From an uncultured Planctomycetaceae bacterium (GTDB lineage: Bacteria; Planctomycetota; Planctomycetia; Pirellulales; UBA1268): a stretch of DNA of 64,000 bases. Below, in pieces: positions 8,650 through 18,200 of this stretch. The notes under the pieces are model-generated. The model saw only the letters and a list, made by a program, of their open reading frames with translations. It made no database searches and was not told the origin of the DNA. Where the stretch lies: assembly GCA_903885565.1 (NCBI GenBank), contig CAISJI010000055.1, forward strand, positions 65,563-129,562. Direction: 5' to 3'. The translations under genes and the position numbers were made by a program. Within the stretch, counting starts at the first letter, position 1. Every line of letters starts with the position of its first letter.

Positions 8650-10305
8650 ATGAGTGTTTTGGTCTTTGGGCATCGCAATCCCGACACCGATGCCATCTGC
8701 TCGGCCATCGCTTACGCCGATCTTCTCCAACGCACCACCCGCCCCGATGCCGTGGCCGCCTGCTGCGGGCCGCCCAACAACCGCACCGAATTCGCTCTCC
8801 GGCGGGCGGGAGTCGCCGCGCCACGGATCGTGATGGATGTCCGCCCTCAGGTGGAGGATGTCTGCCGCCGCGACATCGTGACAGCCTCCTTCGGGGAGGT
8901 GTTCCATGAGGCCTACCAGCGGATGAAGCAGTCCGACCTGCGGGCGATTCCCGTGATCGATTCGTCGCGCAAGGTGGTCGGCGTGCTTTCGGTGCTGCAC
9001 CTGATGGATCTGTTCTTCCACAACGAGGACGATCCCATCCGCTCGCGCACCGTGGCCACCTGTCTCCAGAAGATCTGCAACGTGTTGGGCGGCACATTCC
9101 AACATGCCATCCAGCCAGAACAGCGCGACGAACTGCTGGTGATGGTGGGGGCCATGAGCGCCGAGGGCTTCACCGAACGAATGCAGCAGTTCCCCGCCAA
9201 GCGACTGATCGTCGTCTGCGGAGACCGCCCCACCATCCAACTGCCAGCCATCGAGCATGGGGTTCGGGCGCTGGTTCTCACCGGCGGGTTTTCCCTCTCG
9301 CCGGGGCTGGTGGAGCTGGCCAAAATCCGTGGTGTTTCGGTGATCATCAGCCCCTTCGATACCGTCAATACGACACTGCGGCTGAAGTCGTCGCAGTTCA
9401 TCGACCCGGTCGTCGATCAGCAGTTTGTCACGGTGCTGGGGCGTTCCACCGTCACCGAGGCGCGGGCCATTGTGGAACGCTCGCAGCAACCGGTGTTTCC
9501 GGTGGTGGATGATGACGGCGTGCTGGTCGGGCTCTCGTTCAAGTCGGACCTGATCAATCCGCCAAAGCCTCAACTCGTGCTCGTCGATCACAATGAACTC
9601 GGCCAGGCTGTCAGCGGTGCCGAGGAGGCGGAGATCGTCGAGGTGCTCGACCACCACCGCCTCGGGGGAGGCCTGAAATCGACGCAGCCGATCCGGTTCA
9701 TCAACGAACCGGTCGGCTCGACCTGCACGCTGGTGGCCCGGCAGTTTCGTGCCGCCGGCATCACTCCCACTCCGGGCATCGCGCTGTGCATGGCTTCCGG
9801 GATCATCTCCGACACGCTCTACCTGCGTTCCCCCACCACCACCGACATCGATCGCGAGGTGCTGGCCTGGCTGAAGCCGCTGTGCGGAACCGTTGATGTC
9901 GACGAGTATGCGAAGGAGTTCTTTGAGATCGGTTCGGCGCTCCGCTCGAGCACGCCCCTGCAGGTCATCTCCGAAGACTGCAAGGAATTCAGCGAGGATG
10001 ATGTCCGCTTTTCCATCTCCCAGATCGAGGAGACGGGCTTCGATCTGTTCTGGGACCGCAAGGACGAACTGCGGGCGGCGCTGGAGGACTTTGCCGCCAA
10101 AAACCGTCTCGATTTCTCGGCGCTGCTGGTGACCGATGTCGTCAGCAACGGTTCGCTGCTGTTGCTCTCCCATGAATCGGAGGCCTGGGAGGAGATCAAC
10201 TATCCCCGCCTCGATCGCAGTTTGTATGCCCTCAAGGGGATCGTCAGCCGGAAGAAACAGCTGCTGCCATTGCTGGCGCAGTTGATCAGCACGGCGTCGG
10301 CCTGA
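8650..10305 (+). CDS. ppaC: Manganese-dependent inorganic pyrophosphatase, CBS/DRTGG type (family II)
   Basis: 551 residues from ATG at 8650. Hydrolyses pyrophosphate to phosphate in the cytoplasm, pulling biosynthetic reactions forward. The DHH catalytic domain opens with VFGHRNPDTDAICSAIAYA and continues after an insert with LVDHNELGQAV and VEVLDHHRLGGG, which supply the Mn-binding Asp/His residues. The insert between about residues 65 and 300 contains a split pair of CBS modules (EAYQRMKQSDLRAIPVID; FPVVDDDGVLVGL) around a DRTGG-like domain (LIVVCGDRPTIQ, LVLTGGF). In characterised CBS-PPases these bind adenine nucleotides and regulate the enzyme. DHHA2 closes the protein with SDTLYLRSPTTTDID. 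The length matches the CBS-DRTGG subclass (about 545 residues). Single gene. Confidence 0.93.
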   Translation: MSVLVFGHRNPDTDAICSAIAYADLLQRTTRPDAVAACCGPPNNRTEFALRRAGVAAPRIVMDVRPQVEDVCRRDIVTASFGEVFHEAYQRMKQSDLRAIPVIDSSRKVVGVLSVLHLMDLFFHNEDDPIRSRTVATCLQKICNVLGGTFQHAIQPEQRDELLVMVGAMSAEGFTERMQQFPAKRLIVVCGDRPTIQLPAIEHGVRALVLTGGFSLSPGLVELAKIRGVSVIISPFDTVNTTLRLKSSQFIDPVVDQQFVTVLGRSTVTEARAIVERSQQPVFPVVDDDGVLVGLSFKSDLINPPKPQLVLVDHNELGQAVSGAEEAEIVEVLDHHRLGGGLKSTQPIRFINEPVGSTCTLVARQFRAAGITPTPGIALCMASGIISDTLYLRSPTTTDIDREVLAWLKPLCGTVDVDEYAKEFFEIGSALRSSTPLQVISEDCKEFSEDDVRFSISQIEETGFDLFWDRKDELRAALEDFAAKNRLDFSALLVTDVVSNGSLLLLSHESEAWEEINYPRLDRSLYALKGIVSRKKQLLPLLAQLISTASA

Positions 10306-10425
10306 AACTGCTGTTTCGGGCCCATATTTCGGTTTCCTGCGGCAATGCCGTATTCTGGAAAAGCCGCCCGGCCCCTGGCCGCTCACCTCGTCTCTCTCCG
10401 CTGCCCTCTCGAGGTTTTATCAACC

Positions 10426-11565
10426 ATGCCTGCCACCTCTTTCTCGCCGCGGCATTTCAGGCGCCAGACTCTCACTGCTCTTACAGCCCTCACAGCCCTG
10501 ATGGCGCTGGGCCTCTGCGGGCCTGTTCTACCTGCTGCCGAGCCGGCAGCGGTGCGGGCGGCGATTGCCAAGGGTTCCCGATTTCTCCTGGAGCAGCGGC
10601 AGGCAGCCGACGGCAGCTTTGTGGCACCGGCCGGCCCGGCCGTGACGGCCCTGGCGGTGACGGCCTTGGTGCGCAGCGGCACGCCGATCGATCAGGCCGG
10701 CGTGCAACGGGGCCTTGCCCATCTGCTCTCGTTCCGGCAGGCCGATGGGGGCATCCATCCACAGGGCTCGGCCGTCGCCAACTACGAAACGTCGATCGCC
10801 CTGCTCGCCCTGGTGGCCTGCAACAAAGACGGCCGTTACGATCGGGATATCAGAGGCGCGGAGGCCTTTGTGAAGGGGCTGCAATGGGATGAAACGGAGG
10901 GAGCTTCCCCGGCCGATCCCGCCTATGGCGGCGCCGGATATGGGAAGAAAAACCGGCCCGACCTCTCCAACACCTCCTTTCTCATCGAGGCCCTGCGCAC
11001 CGCCGGCACCGATGCCGACGACGCGGCGATCCAGCGGGCGCTGGTGTTTGTCTCGCGCACCCAAAACCTCCCGGGCCCTGACAACACACTCCCATTCCCT
11101 GAGAAAAATCCCGATGGCGGCTTCTACTACACGCCCGCCGCCGGCGGCGAGAGCCAGGCCGGCACGACGCCGGAGGGGGGCCTGCGCAGCTATGCCTCCA
11201 TGACCTACGCCGGCCTCAAGAGCATGATCTTTGCGGGGCTCACGCGGGATGATCCGCGGGTGAAGGCCGCCGTGGCCTGGCTGGAAAAGCACTACACGTT
11301 TGCGGAGAATCCCGGCCTCGGCGACGCGGGGCTCTTTTATTATTTCCACACCGCCGCCAAGGCGCTCGATGTCCTTGGGGAGGAAACATTCACCGACGCC
11401 CAAGGGGTAGAGCACCGGTGGCGCAGTGAACTGGCTGATGCGCTTCTGGCCCGTCAGCAGGCGGATGGTTCGTGGGTCAATTCCAACAGCCGCTGGATGG
11501 AGGGAGAGCCCACGCTTGTCACCAGCTACAGCCTGCTGGCTCTGGCCTACTGCCTGCCGCGGTAG
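10426..11565 (+). CDS. Secreted prenyltransferase/squalene-cyclase repeat protein
   Basis: 379 residues from ATG at 10426. An alternative in-frame ATG at 10345 would add 27 residues ahead of the signal peptide. The N-terminus has a basic stretch then a hydrophobic Thr/Ala/Leu run (LTALTALTALMALGLCGPVL) ending at LPAAEPAA, a Sec signal. The rest is made of alpha-alpha toroid repeats of the terpene-cyclase type: FLLEQRQAADGSF, HLLSFRQADGGIHPQG, DALLARQQADGSWVN. No DxDD acid motif of squalene-hopene cyclase and no zinc ligands of protein prenyltransferases are evident, so a structural or polymer-binding role is as likely as catalysis. Such proteins are frequent and uncharacterised in Planctomycetes. 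Convergent with hemA, with a palindromic element in between. Confidence 0.85.
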   Translation: MPATSFSPRHFRRQTLTALTALTALMALGLCGPVLPAAEPAAVRAAIAKGSRFLLEQRQAADGSFVAPAGPAVTALAVTALVRSGTPIDQAGVQRGLAHLLSFRQADGGIHPQGSAVANYETSIALLALVACNKDGRYDRDIRGAEAFVKGLQWDETEGASPADPAYGGAGYGKKNRPDLSNTSFLIEALRTAGTDADDAAIQRALVFVSRTQNLPGPDNTLPFPEKNPDGGFYYTPAAGGESQAGTTPEGGLRSYASMTYAGLKSMIFAGLTRDDPRVKAAVAWLEKHYTFAENPGLGDAGLFYYFHTAAKALDVLGEETFTDAQGVEHRWRSELADALLARQQADGSWVNSNSRWMEGEPTLVTSYSLLALAYCLPR

Positions 11566-11572
11566 GGCACAA

Positions 11573-11659
11573 GAAAAAGGTGCCGGCCACCAAATTTGGG
11601 CAGTCTCGGCAACCTGCCTTTACTTATCTTCCCTAGATTTGGTGGCTGTCACCTTTTTC
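11573..11659. repeat. Long imperfect palindrome between convergent genes
   Basis: Left arm 11573-11600 (starts GAAAAAGGTGCCGGCCACC) and right arm 11631-11659 (ends GGCTGTCACCTTTTTC) are inverted copies with only a few mismatches, around a 30-base loop. Each outer end is A/T-rich, so on either strand the hairpin is followed by a T-run. It could therefore stop transcription from both the cyclase-repeat gene and hemA. The long matched arms also resemble REP/MITE-type mobile palindromes. Only one copy is present in this window. Confidence 0.7.
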
Positions 11660-11685
11660 TCCGACGCTCTGCGAAAGTCGGCAAG

Positions 11686-12960
11686 TCAGTCCTTCAGATC
11701 GAACAGCCGCTTGAGGGCGTCGAGCAGGCCGTGCGGCGGACCGGAGCGGCTCTCCTTGCGCAGGGATGCCAGCGGGGAGTGGAGCAGCTTCGCGGCATAG
11801 CGGTCGAACGCCTGTCTGATCTCAGCCCGCGCTGATTCGTCGAGCGCCGGCAGCCGGCGGAAGAGACGGTCGAGTTCCGTCTCGCCCGTTTCCGACCAAC
11901 CCGCCCGCAACTGCTCAATGACAGGCGCCGTGGAGCGATGGTGCAGATCGCCCATAAACCGGTAGGTCTCCTCCTCCACAATGGCCATCGCCGCCGGAAT
12001 TTCCCGCTGCCTGCTGCGCCGGTTGGCGGCGCAGGCAGAGGCGAGGTCATCGATGGAATAGAGCCATACCCCCGGCCGATCGCCAATCCGCGGATCGAAG
12101 TCGCGGGGCACGGCCAGATCGAGCACCACCAGCGGCCGACTGCCGCGATCGGCCTCCACCACGGAATAGAGTTCCGGAGTCACAATCGGCGTCGTGGCCC
12201 CGGTCGTGCTGACCACCAGATCGGCCGCCGCCAGTTCCGCCGCCAGCGACTCAAACCGGCCGGTCCGTGCCCCCAACTGCGTGGCCAGAGCGGCGGCGCG
12301 TTCGGCGGAGCGGTTCACGACCACCACATCGCGGGCCCCCGCTTCCCGCAGATAGCGGAGCGTCTCGGCCGCCATCTTGCCGGCACCGATGAGCAACACC
12401 CGTTTGTCGTCAAAGTGCTCAAAGACCCCACGGGCAAAATCGGCCACGGCAATACTGGGAATCGAGAGCCGCTCGCGACCGATTGAGGTTTCGCTGGCCA
12501 CCCGCTTGGCGGTGCGGAAGGCCGCCTGGAACATCTCTCCGGTGAGCGGACCGGCCGTCTGATTCTGCTGGGCGAGCGACCAGGCCTGCTTGACCTGCGC
12601 CACAATCTGCGGCTCACCGAGCACCATGCTGTCGAGGCCTGCGGCAACGCTGAAGAGATGACGCGCAGCAGCGCCATCCGATTCCCCTGATAACACCCCA
12701 CGCAACACATGGGCATCGATCCCCCGGCATTCCGCCAGAAAGGAGACCATCTGTTCAGGGAGGGGCGGTACCGCGTCATTCTCACCGGCGGTGTAAAACT
12801 CCACCCGGTTGCAGGTGGAAAGCAAAACCCCCTCTCGGCCGGGAAACCGTTCGCGGAACCGACGCAGCGCCTCTGTCGCCTGTTCTGTCGAAAAGGCCAG
12901 CCGCTCGCGCAGGGCCAAGGGAACGGTGCGGTGGGTGCCGCCTACAAAAGCCAGATTCAT
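11686..12960 (-). CDS. hemA: Glutamyl-tRNA reductase
   Basis: 424 residues from ATG at 12960. Reduces glutamyl-tRNA to glutamate-1-semialdehyde with NADPH, the first committed step of C5-pathway tetrapyrrole synthesis. Visible landmarks: GGTHRTVPLALRERLAF at the start; VLLSTCNRVEFYT with the catalytic Cys of the STCNR motif; LGEPQIVAQVKQAW; a Rossmann block RVLLIGAGKMAAETLRYL; and a C-terminal dimerisation helix region. The length is normal for the family. The start codon overlaps the stop of the upstream membrane gene as ATGA, so the two are translationally coupled. hemE is divergent from this pair, giving a small haem cluster. Confidence 0.95.
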   Translation of the reverse strand: MNLAFVGGTHRTVPLALRERLAFSTEQATEALRRFRERFPGREGVLLSTCNRVEFYTAGENDAVPPLPEQMVSFLAECRGIDAHVLRGVLSGESDGAAARHLFSVAAGLDSMVLGEPQIVAQVKQAWSLAQQNQTAGPLTGEMFQAAFRTAKRVASETSIGRERLSIPSIAVADFARGVFEHFDDKRVLLIGAGKMAAETLRYLREAGARDVVVVNRSAERAAALATQLGARTGRFESLAAELAAADLVVSTTGATTPIVTPELYSVVEADRGSRPLVVLDLAVPRDFDPRIGDRPGVWLYSIDDLASACAANRRSRQREIPAAMAIVEEETYRFMGDLHHRSTAPVIEQLRAGWSETGETELDRLFRRLPALDESARAEIRQAFDRYAAKLLHSPLASLRKESRSGPPHGLLDALKRLFDLKD

Positions 12961-13844
12961 GGCAGGGCTCCCCGCGCGGTCGGCTGCGCCATCTCCACCG
13001 GCGGCACCCCATGGCGGGTGGTGCCGAAGAGCCCCCACAGAATCGAAATCATCAGCACGCAGAGGCTCACCACCGACAGCACCGCCCTGGTGCGGGCGGC
13101 ATCCGGCCTGCGGCGCACGGCGCGCGACATCAATGCGGCGACCACCAGCCAGGCCACCAGCCCGCCCATCCGCAGCACGACAGGGTCGTTCCAGGGGACT
13201 GTTTCCAAGAGCCCCCGCTGGCGATTAACGGCATTGAGCACAAGGCCGGAGACAAACCCCGCGGCGGCGGTCCAGGCTGCGGTCAGCAGCGTGCGTCTGC
13301 AGGTGTGGGAGAGTTTTTCCAAACTCGGCATGCGAAATCCTTGCAGCGGCGCCTGCTTCCGCGCCAGCCGGCCAGCCTGGATCAGCCACATCAGCCCCGA
13401 GATCGCCCCGATCGCCACAGCCACGCTCGCCGCCAGATTGAATCCTCCGTGAATCGCTCCCCAAATCTGCGTGGCCGGGCTCTGCGGAAAGGGATCGCGG
13501 CTGGAGAGTTGGGATCCACCGATCAGCCCCAGCACCAACGGCAGCATGAACAGCCCCACCGGGGTGCGGGGGTTCGACACCGTCAGCCAGAGCGATCCAC
13601 CCGCCAACACCCAAGCCGCCAACAGATACCAGTCAAACGCACTGGAGAGGGGCACGGCCGGCTCGTTGACCCCGCGCCACACCAAGAAGAGCGTATGTGC
13701 CAGGAGGCCAGCGGCCATGAAGCCAACCATGGCTGCGCCGCGCAGGCCGGAGCGGAACCACAGCCGCGACACTTCGCACGCCAAGGCCACCAGATAGCTG
13801 GCGGCAAAACAGACCACCGAAATGCCGGAGACGAATTCGATCAT
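12957..13844 (-). CDS. HemX/CcsA-like cytochrome c assembly membrane protein
   Basis: 295 residues from ATG at 13844 (MIEFVSGISVVCFAASYLVA). The open frame continues to 14093 but overlaps the divergent hemE. About eight hydrophobic segments are visible, for example MVGFMAAGLLAHTLFLVW, LAASVAVAIGAISGLMWLI and VLSVVSLCVLMISILWGLFG. His residues in AHTLF, AIHGGF and LSHTCRR sit where CcsA/HemX proteins hold haem-ligating histidines. The tryptophan-rich WGxYWxWD motif of bona fide CcsA is not present; the matching place reads LETVPWNDPVVLRMGG. This favours a HemX-like role over a c-haem ligase role. In Bacillus, hemX also lies beside hemA. The stop codon overlaps the hemA start by four bases. Confidence 0.8.
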   Translation of the reverse strand: MIEFVSGISVVCFAASYLVALACEVSRLWFRSGLRGAAMVGFMAAGLLAHTLFLVWRGVNEPAVPLSSAFDWYLLAAWVLAGGSLWLTVSNPRTPVGLFMLPLVLGLIGGSQLSSRDPFPQSPATQIWGAIHGGFNLAASVAVAIGAISGLMWLIQAGRLARKQAPLQGFRMPSLEKLSHTCRRTLLTAAWTAAAGFVSGLVLNAVNRQRGLLETVPWNDPVVLRMGGLVAWLVVAALMSRAVRRRPDAARTRAVLSVVSLCVLMISILWGLFGTTRHGVPPVEMAQPTARGALP

Positions 13845-13968
13845 GCGGGTCCTTGCGGGAAGACTCCCATATTGTAGTTTGCCTACAGCGGTTGCCGATG
13901 GGGGGCGGCAAACTGCCCGTCGTTCCCGCCCTTTGCCCACATTCCCTCTATACTGACCACTTGCCATC
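13845..13968. promoter_or_regulatory. Divergent promoter region of the haem genes
   Basis: This 124-base gap separates the minus-strand hemX-like/hemA pair from hemE. A TACAAT box on the minus strand at 13871-13876 and a TATACT box on the plus strand at 13949-13954 are good -10 candidates. Neither has a convincing -35 partner at 16-18 bases. If the plus-strand box is used, transcription starts within a few bases of the hemE ATG, giving a very short leader. Confidence 0.35.
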
Positions 13969-15090
13969 ATGCCGACTCCCCCCCCCACCACTGCCGTTCC
14001 GCCTGCCCTTTCCAAAGCGGAGGGGCCGGGGGTGCCACGCTGGCAGGATTCGTTGATGATGCGGGCCTGCCGCCGGGAACCGGTGGAGCGCACGCCTGTC
14101 TGGCTGATGCGGCAGGCGGGGCGTTACCTGCCGGAATACCGCCGCATCCGGGCTCAGGTCGGATTCCTGGAGCTGTGCAAAAATCCTGCGCTCTCGGCCG
14201 AGGTGATGATCGCCACCGTCGACAGGCTCGGCGTCGATGCCGCCATCATCTTCAGCGACCTCCTGCCGATCCTCGAACCGATGGGGATGCAGTTGGAATT
14301 TCTGGCGGGCGAGGGGCCGGTGATCCATAATCCCATCCGCGAGCCGGCCGATGTGCACAGGCTTCTGGAACTCGACCGCCTCGATTCGCTCGGATTTGTG
14401 ATGGACTGCGTGCGGGCCACGCGGGCCAGTCTGGATGACGGAATCCCGTTGATCGGCTTTGCCGGAGCGCCGTTCACACTCGCCAGCTACTGTATCGAAG
14501 GAGGTTCCAGTCGCGCCTGGCTCCATACCAAATCGCTCATGTACACACACCCGTCTGCCTGGCACGACCTGATGGATCGGCTGGCCCGGGCCGTGAGCGG
14601 CTATCTTCTGGCCCAACTCGATGCCGGCGCCCAGATCGTCCAGCTCTTCGATAGCTGGGTGGGGTGCCTCGCGCCTGAAGATTACCGGCGGTTCGTCCTG
14701 CCGCACACCCGCACGGCACTGGCGGCAGCGGCGGCGCGGGCCCCGGTGATCCATTTCGCCACCGGTAATCCGGCCCTGTTGCCGCTGTTGCGGGAGGCTG
14801 GGGGAAGCGTGATCGGCATCGACTGGCGGGTTGAACTGGCCGAGGCGTGGCACACCGTTGGCTACGATCGGGCCGTGCAGGGCAATCTCGATCCGGCAGT
14901 GCTGCTCTCCGACCGCGATACCGTGCGGCAGCGGACGCTCGATGTGCTGGAACAGGCCGCGGGACGCCCCGGCCACATTTTCAACCTCGGCCATGGCGTT
15001 CTCCCCCAGACACCGGTGGAAAACGTGCTGGAACTGATCGCCACGGTGAAGGGATTCCGCTTGAATCCGCCGGCGCCAGCGTCGCTGTGA
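13969..15090 (+). CDS. hemE: Uroporphyrinogen decarboxylase
   Basis: 373 residues. Removes four carboxyl groups from uroporphyrinogen III to give coproporphyrinogen III in the cytoplasm. Diagnostic motifs: PVWLMRQAGRYLPEYR (arginines bind the substrate acetates), IIFSDLLPILEPMGM with the catalytic Asp, GFAGAPFTLASYCIEGG, and the C-terminal FNLGHGVLPQTPVENV. The protein starts about 25 residues earlier than typical HemE, with a Pro/Thr-rich segment containing ALSKAEGPG. A shorter start (Met in LMMRACRRE) cannot be excluded but would remove residues aligned with other HemE N-termini. Transcribed away from hemX-like/hemA; the SNF2 gene follows. Confidence 0.95.
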   Translation: MPTPPPTTAVPPALSKAEGPGVPRWQDSLMMRACRREPVERTPVWLMRQAGRYLPEYRRIRAQVGFLELCKNPALSAEVMIATVDRLGVDAAIIFSDLLPILEPMGMQLEFLAGEGPVIHNPIREPADVHRLLELDRLDSLGFVMDCVRATRASLDDGIPLIGFAGAPFTLASYCIEGGSSRAWLHTKSLMYTHPSAWHDLMDRLARAVSGYLLAQLDAGAQIVQLFDSWVGCLAPEDYRRFVLPHTRTALAAAAARAPVIHFATGNPALLPLLREAGGSVIGIDWRVELAEAWHTVGYDRAVQGNLDPAVLLSDRDTVRQRTLDVLEQAAGRPGHIFNLGHGVLPQTPVENVLELIATVKGFRLNPPAPASL

Positions 15091-15227
15091 GGCGATGACT
15101 CAGCAGACCTTTTGCTTCCCCCCTCCCGCCAGCCCCGCTGGCAGGGTACAACAGCGTGTTGCGCGCCGAACATCCTGCGAAGATAGGTTCGATGTGCGCA
15201 GCCAACTTCCTCGCAGGCATTCACGGC

Positions 15228-18200
15228 ATGACGAGTCTGGAAAAGCGGCTGTTTCATCTGTTCGACCCGGCCGACATACTTGCTGCCCGGCAGCTGACCG
15301 GGGTGCGGGTGACCTGCCCCCGGGTGGGGCATGTCCATGCCATCGTCGAAGCCGGCGGGGCGGAACCCAACGATGTCGTCCTCGAACTCTCCGCCGGACG
15401 GCGCGGGGGGATGACACTGGAGGTTCAGTGCGACAGCCAGCGCGGACGCGCTGGTCAGCCCTGCACGGTTCTGGCGGCGGTCTTTCTGGAAGTTGATCGC
15501 CGCGGCCTGTTTTCCGGGGTGCAGGAAAATACCCCGATCGTCCTGAGCATCATCGCCGCCGAGGCCTCCGAAGAGGTGGACGCGGAAGATGAGGACCTCC
15601 TCGACTCCGAGGATGGGGAGGCTGAGGGGGACGCCGAGCCGGCCACGGTGGCGGGCATCTCCGGCCCCACCGCCACGCCCGCTTCCCCAGCCACGACTGC
15701 TGGCCAGCGGCCCGTTTCCACCCGGCAGCCGGCATGGGCCCTCGATCTTGAGGAACGCCGCCGGTTGGTCGAACCGGCCCTCCGCACGCGGGCCTTGGCC
15801 ATCTCCGATGCTCGGCGTTCCGCCGGATCGCTCGTCTTCATGCTCGATGTGGGGGCTTCCACGCATGCCCACGCCGCAGTTCTCATTCCCTGCCGGATGC
15901 AGCTGGATGTCGCCGGCAACACCACCGGACGCCCCCGCCCTGTTGCCATCTCCCTCGGGGCAGGTGCCGATTCCGAAGCGGAACAGCTCGACACCCAGGA
16001 ACGCCTCCTCGTCGCCCAATTGGTGGGAACCGTTGCCGTCAGCGAAACAGGCACCACCGATGGCCTCGATCGCCGGTCGATCAGCCGCATCGCCGTCAGC
16101 CCGCAGGCGGCCCCGACACAGCTGGCGATGCTGTGCGAAACCGGCCGGCTGATTGTGCAGCCGGAGCCGCGTCGCAATCCGGAAAATATCGTTTCGCTGA
16201 CGTGGGACGGCGGACGCCCGTGGGAATTCGCCCTCGTACTCGAGCCGGACGATCTGGTCAGCACGCGGGCCGAAACGCTCCGCGAACTCAACGACGGAGA
16301 AGAGAAACCGCTGCCCCGTCCAGGGAAGGCGACGCTCCGGGGCATGCTCGTTCGCGGGAGCGAACGCCGCGATCTGCGCGACCCCCGCGCCATCCTCCGA
16401 TCGGGGTTGGTTGTCTTTGCCGACCGGCTGGCCCGGCTGTCGACTGGAGATACCGCTGGCTCTCCCTGCACCAACGGCTGGTTGGAGCAGTTTGAGCGGC
16501 GTGGTCCGATCGAATTGGCCGGCTCCCAAACCGACGGGCTCATCGAACGGCTGGCCGGACTGGCCGATGTGCCGCGCCTCCTTCTGCCCGCTTGGACCGG
16601 GTGGCGGATCGAGTCGGGGGCGCCCCGTCCGAAGCTGGTGCTTGACGATTCGCGGGCCGCCGTCAGTAGCGACGACGAGGATGACCCTCAGGGCGGCGGG
16701 CGAGCGGCCAAGCGCCGCGCCGCTCCCAGGGTTCAACTGGCAGGGCGGATCTGGTTTGACTACGGGGGCATGCAGGTCGAGGCCGACAATCCGGCCGGTG
16801 GCACTGCCGATCCTGCCCGGCGCATCTTCGTGCGCCGCGATCGGATGGCCGAACGGGACGCCCTCTCCCTTCTGCCGCGTTATGGGGCCAGCATTCCCCG
16901 CACGGGTGAACCGGGCAGCGAACCGGTAACCCACCACGTGGAGATTCCTCGGGCCCGGCTGGATGCATCGGTCTCGCAACTGGCGGCTGCGGGCTGGGCG
17001 GTCGAGGTGTCCGGACGACGGTATCGGCCAGCTGGCAGCGTGGCTTGGAACGTCACCAGCGGCATCGATTGGTTCGAACTTTCAGGCACCGTCGATTTCG
17101 GCGGCGTGTCGGCAGAGATGCCGGCCCTCCTGGAGGCGTTGGCCAAGGGAGCCACTTCGGTGGAACTCTCCGACGGTTCACTCGGCATCCTGCCGGAGGG
17201 CTTTGCGGCCCAGTTGGAACCGATGGTGGCGCTCGCACAAAAACATGACGGCAGGCTGCGCTACGGCCGCATTCAGGTCGCTCTCCTGGATGCCCTGCTC
17301 GCCGGTCAGCCGCAATCGCATGTGGACGAAGCCTTTGAAAAAATCCGCGCCGAACTCTCCAGAGGGGAGCGTCCCGAGGCGGAGAACGAACCGGAGGGTT
17401 TTCAGGGCACGCTGCGGCACTACCAGCGCGAGGGCTTGGGCTGGCTGTCGTTTCTCGAACGGATGGGTCTGGGTGGATGCCTGGCTGACGACATGGGTCT
17501 GGGCAAAACGATCCAGGTTCTCGCGATGCTGATCCGTCGGAAACGCGAGGTGCGGGATACTGGCGTTCAGCATCGGCCGACGCTGGTGATCGTGCCCAAG
17601 AGTCTGGTTTTCAACTGGATGGAGGAGGCGAAGAAGTTTGGCCCGGAACTCCGGGTGCTCAATCACACCGGCAATCAGCGCACCGGGGCATCTGAATCGC
17701 TCTCCGATTTCGACCTCGTGCTCACGACCTACGGCACATTACGCCGCGACGTTCTCCAACATCGGGAGATCGAATTCGATTACATCGTTCTCGACGAGGC
17801 GCAGTCGATCAAAAATGCCGGCAGCCAAGCGGCCAAAGCCTGCCGACTGCTCCGGGCCCGCCACCGTCTGGCCCTGACCGGAACCCCGGTTGAGAATCAC
17901 ATCGGCGAGCTCTGGAGCATTTTCGAATTTCTCAATCCTGGTCAGCTCGGCAGTGCCACGCGTCTCAAGCGATTTCTCGCCGGCGGTCGGGCTGGGAGCG
18001 CAGCCGAGGTGGTGGCCAGAGCGGTGCGCCCCTTCCTGTTGCGACGCACCAAGTCGCAGGTGCTCTCCGATCTGCCTGAGAAAACGGAGCAAACCCTCTT
18101 CTGCGAACTCGGCGAGACGCAGCGCAAGGCCTACGACGAACTGCGCGAGCATTACCGCCTGGAACTTTCCGGACGCATCGGCCGGATGGGGATTGGGCGC

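Noticed and set aside
14537-16979. Long minus-strand open frames opposite hemE and the SNF2 gene
   Set aside because: They are shadows of real genes in high-GC DNA; the plus-strand products have clear family motifs.
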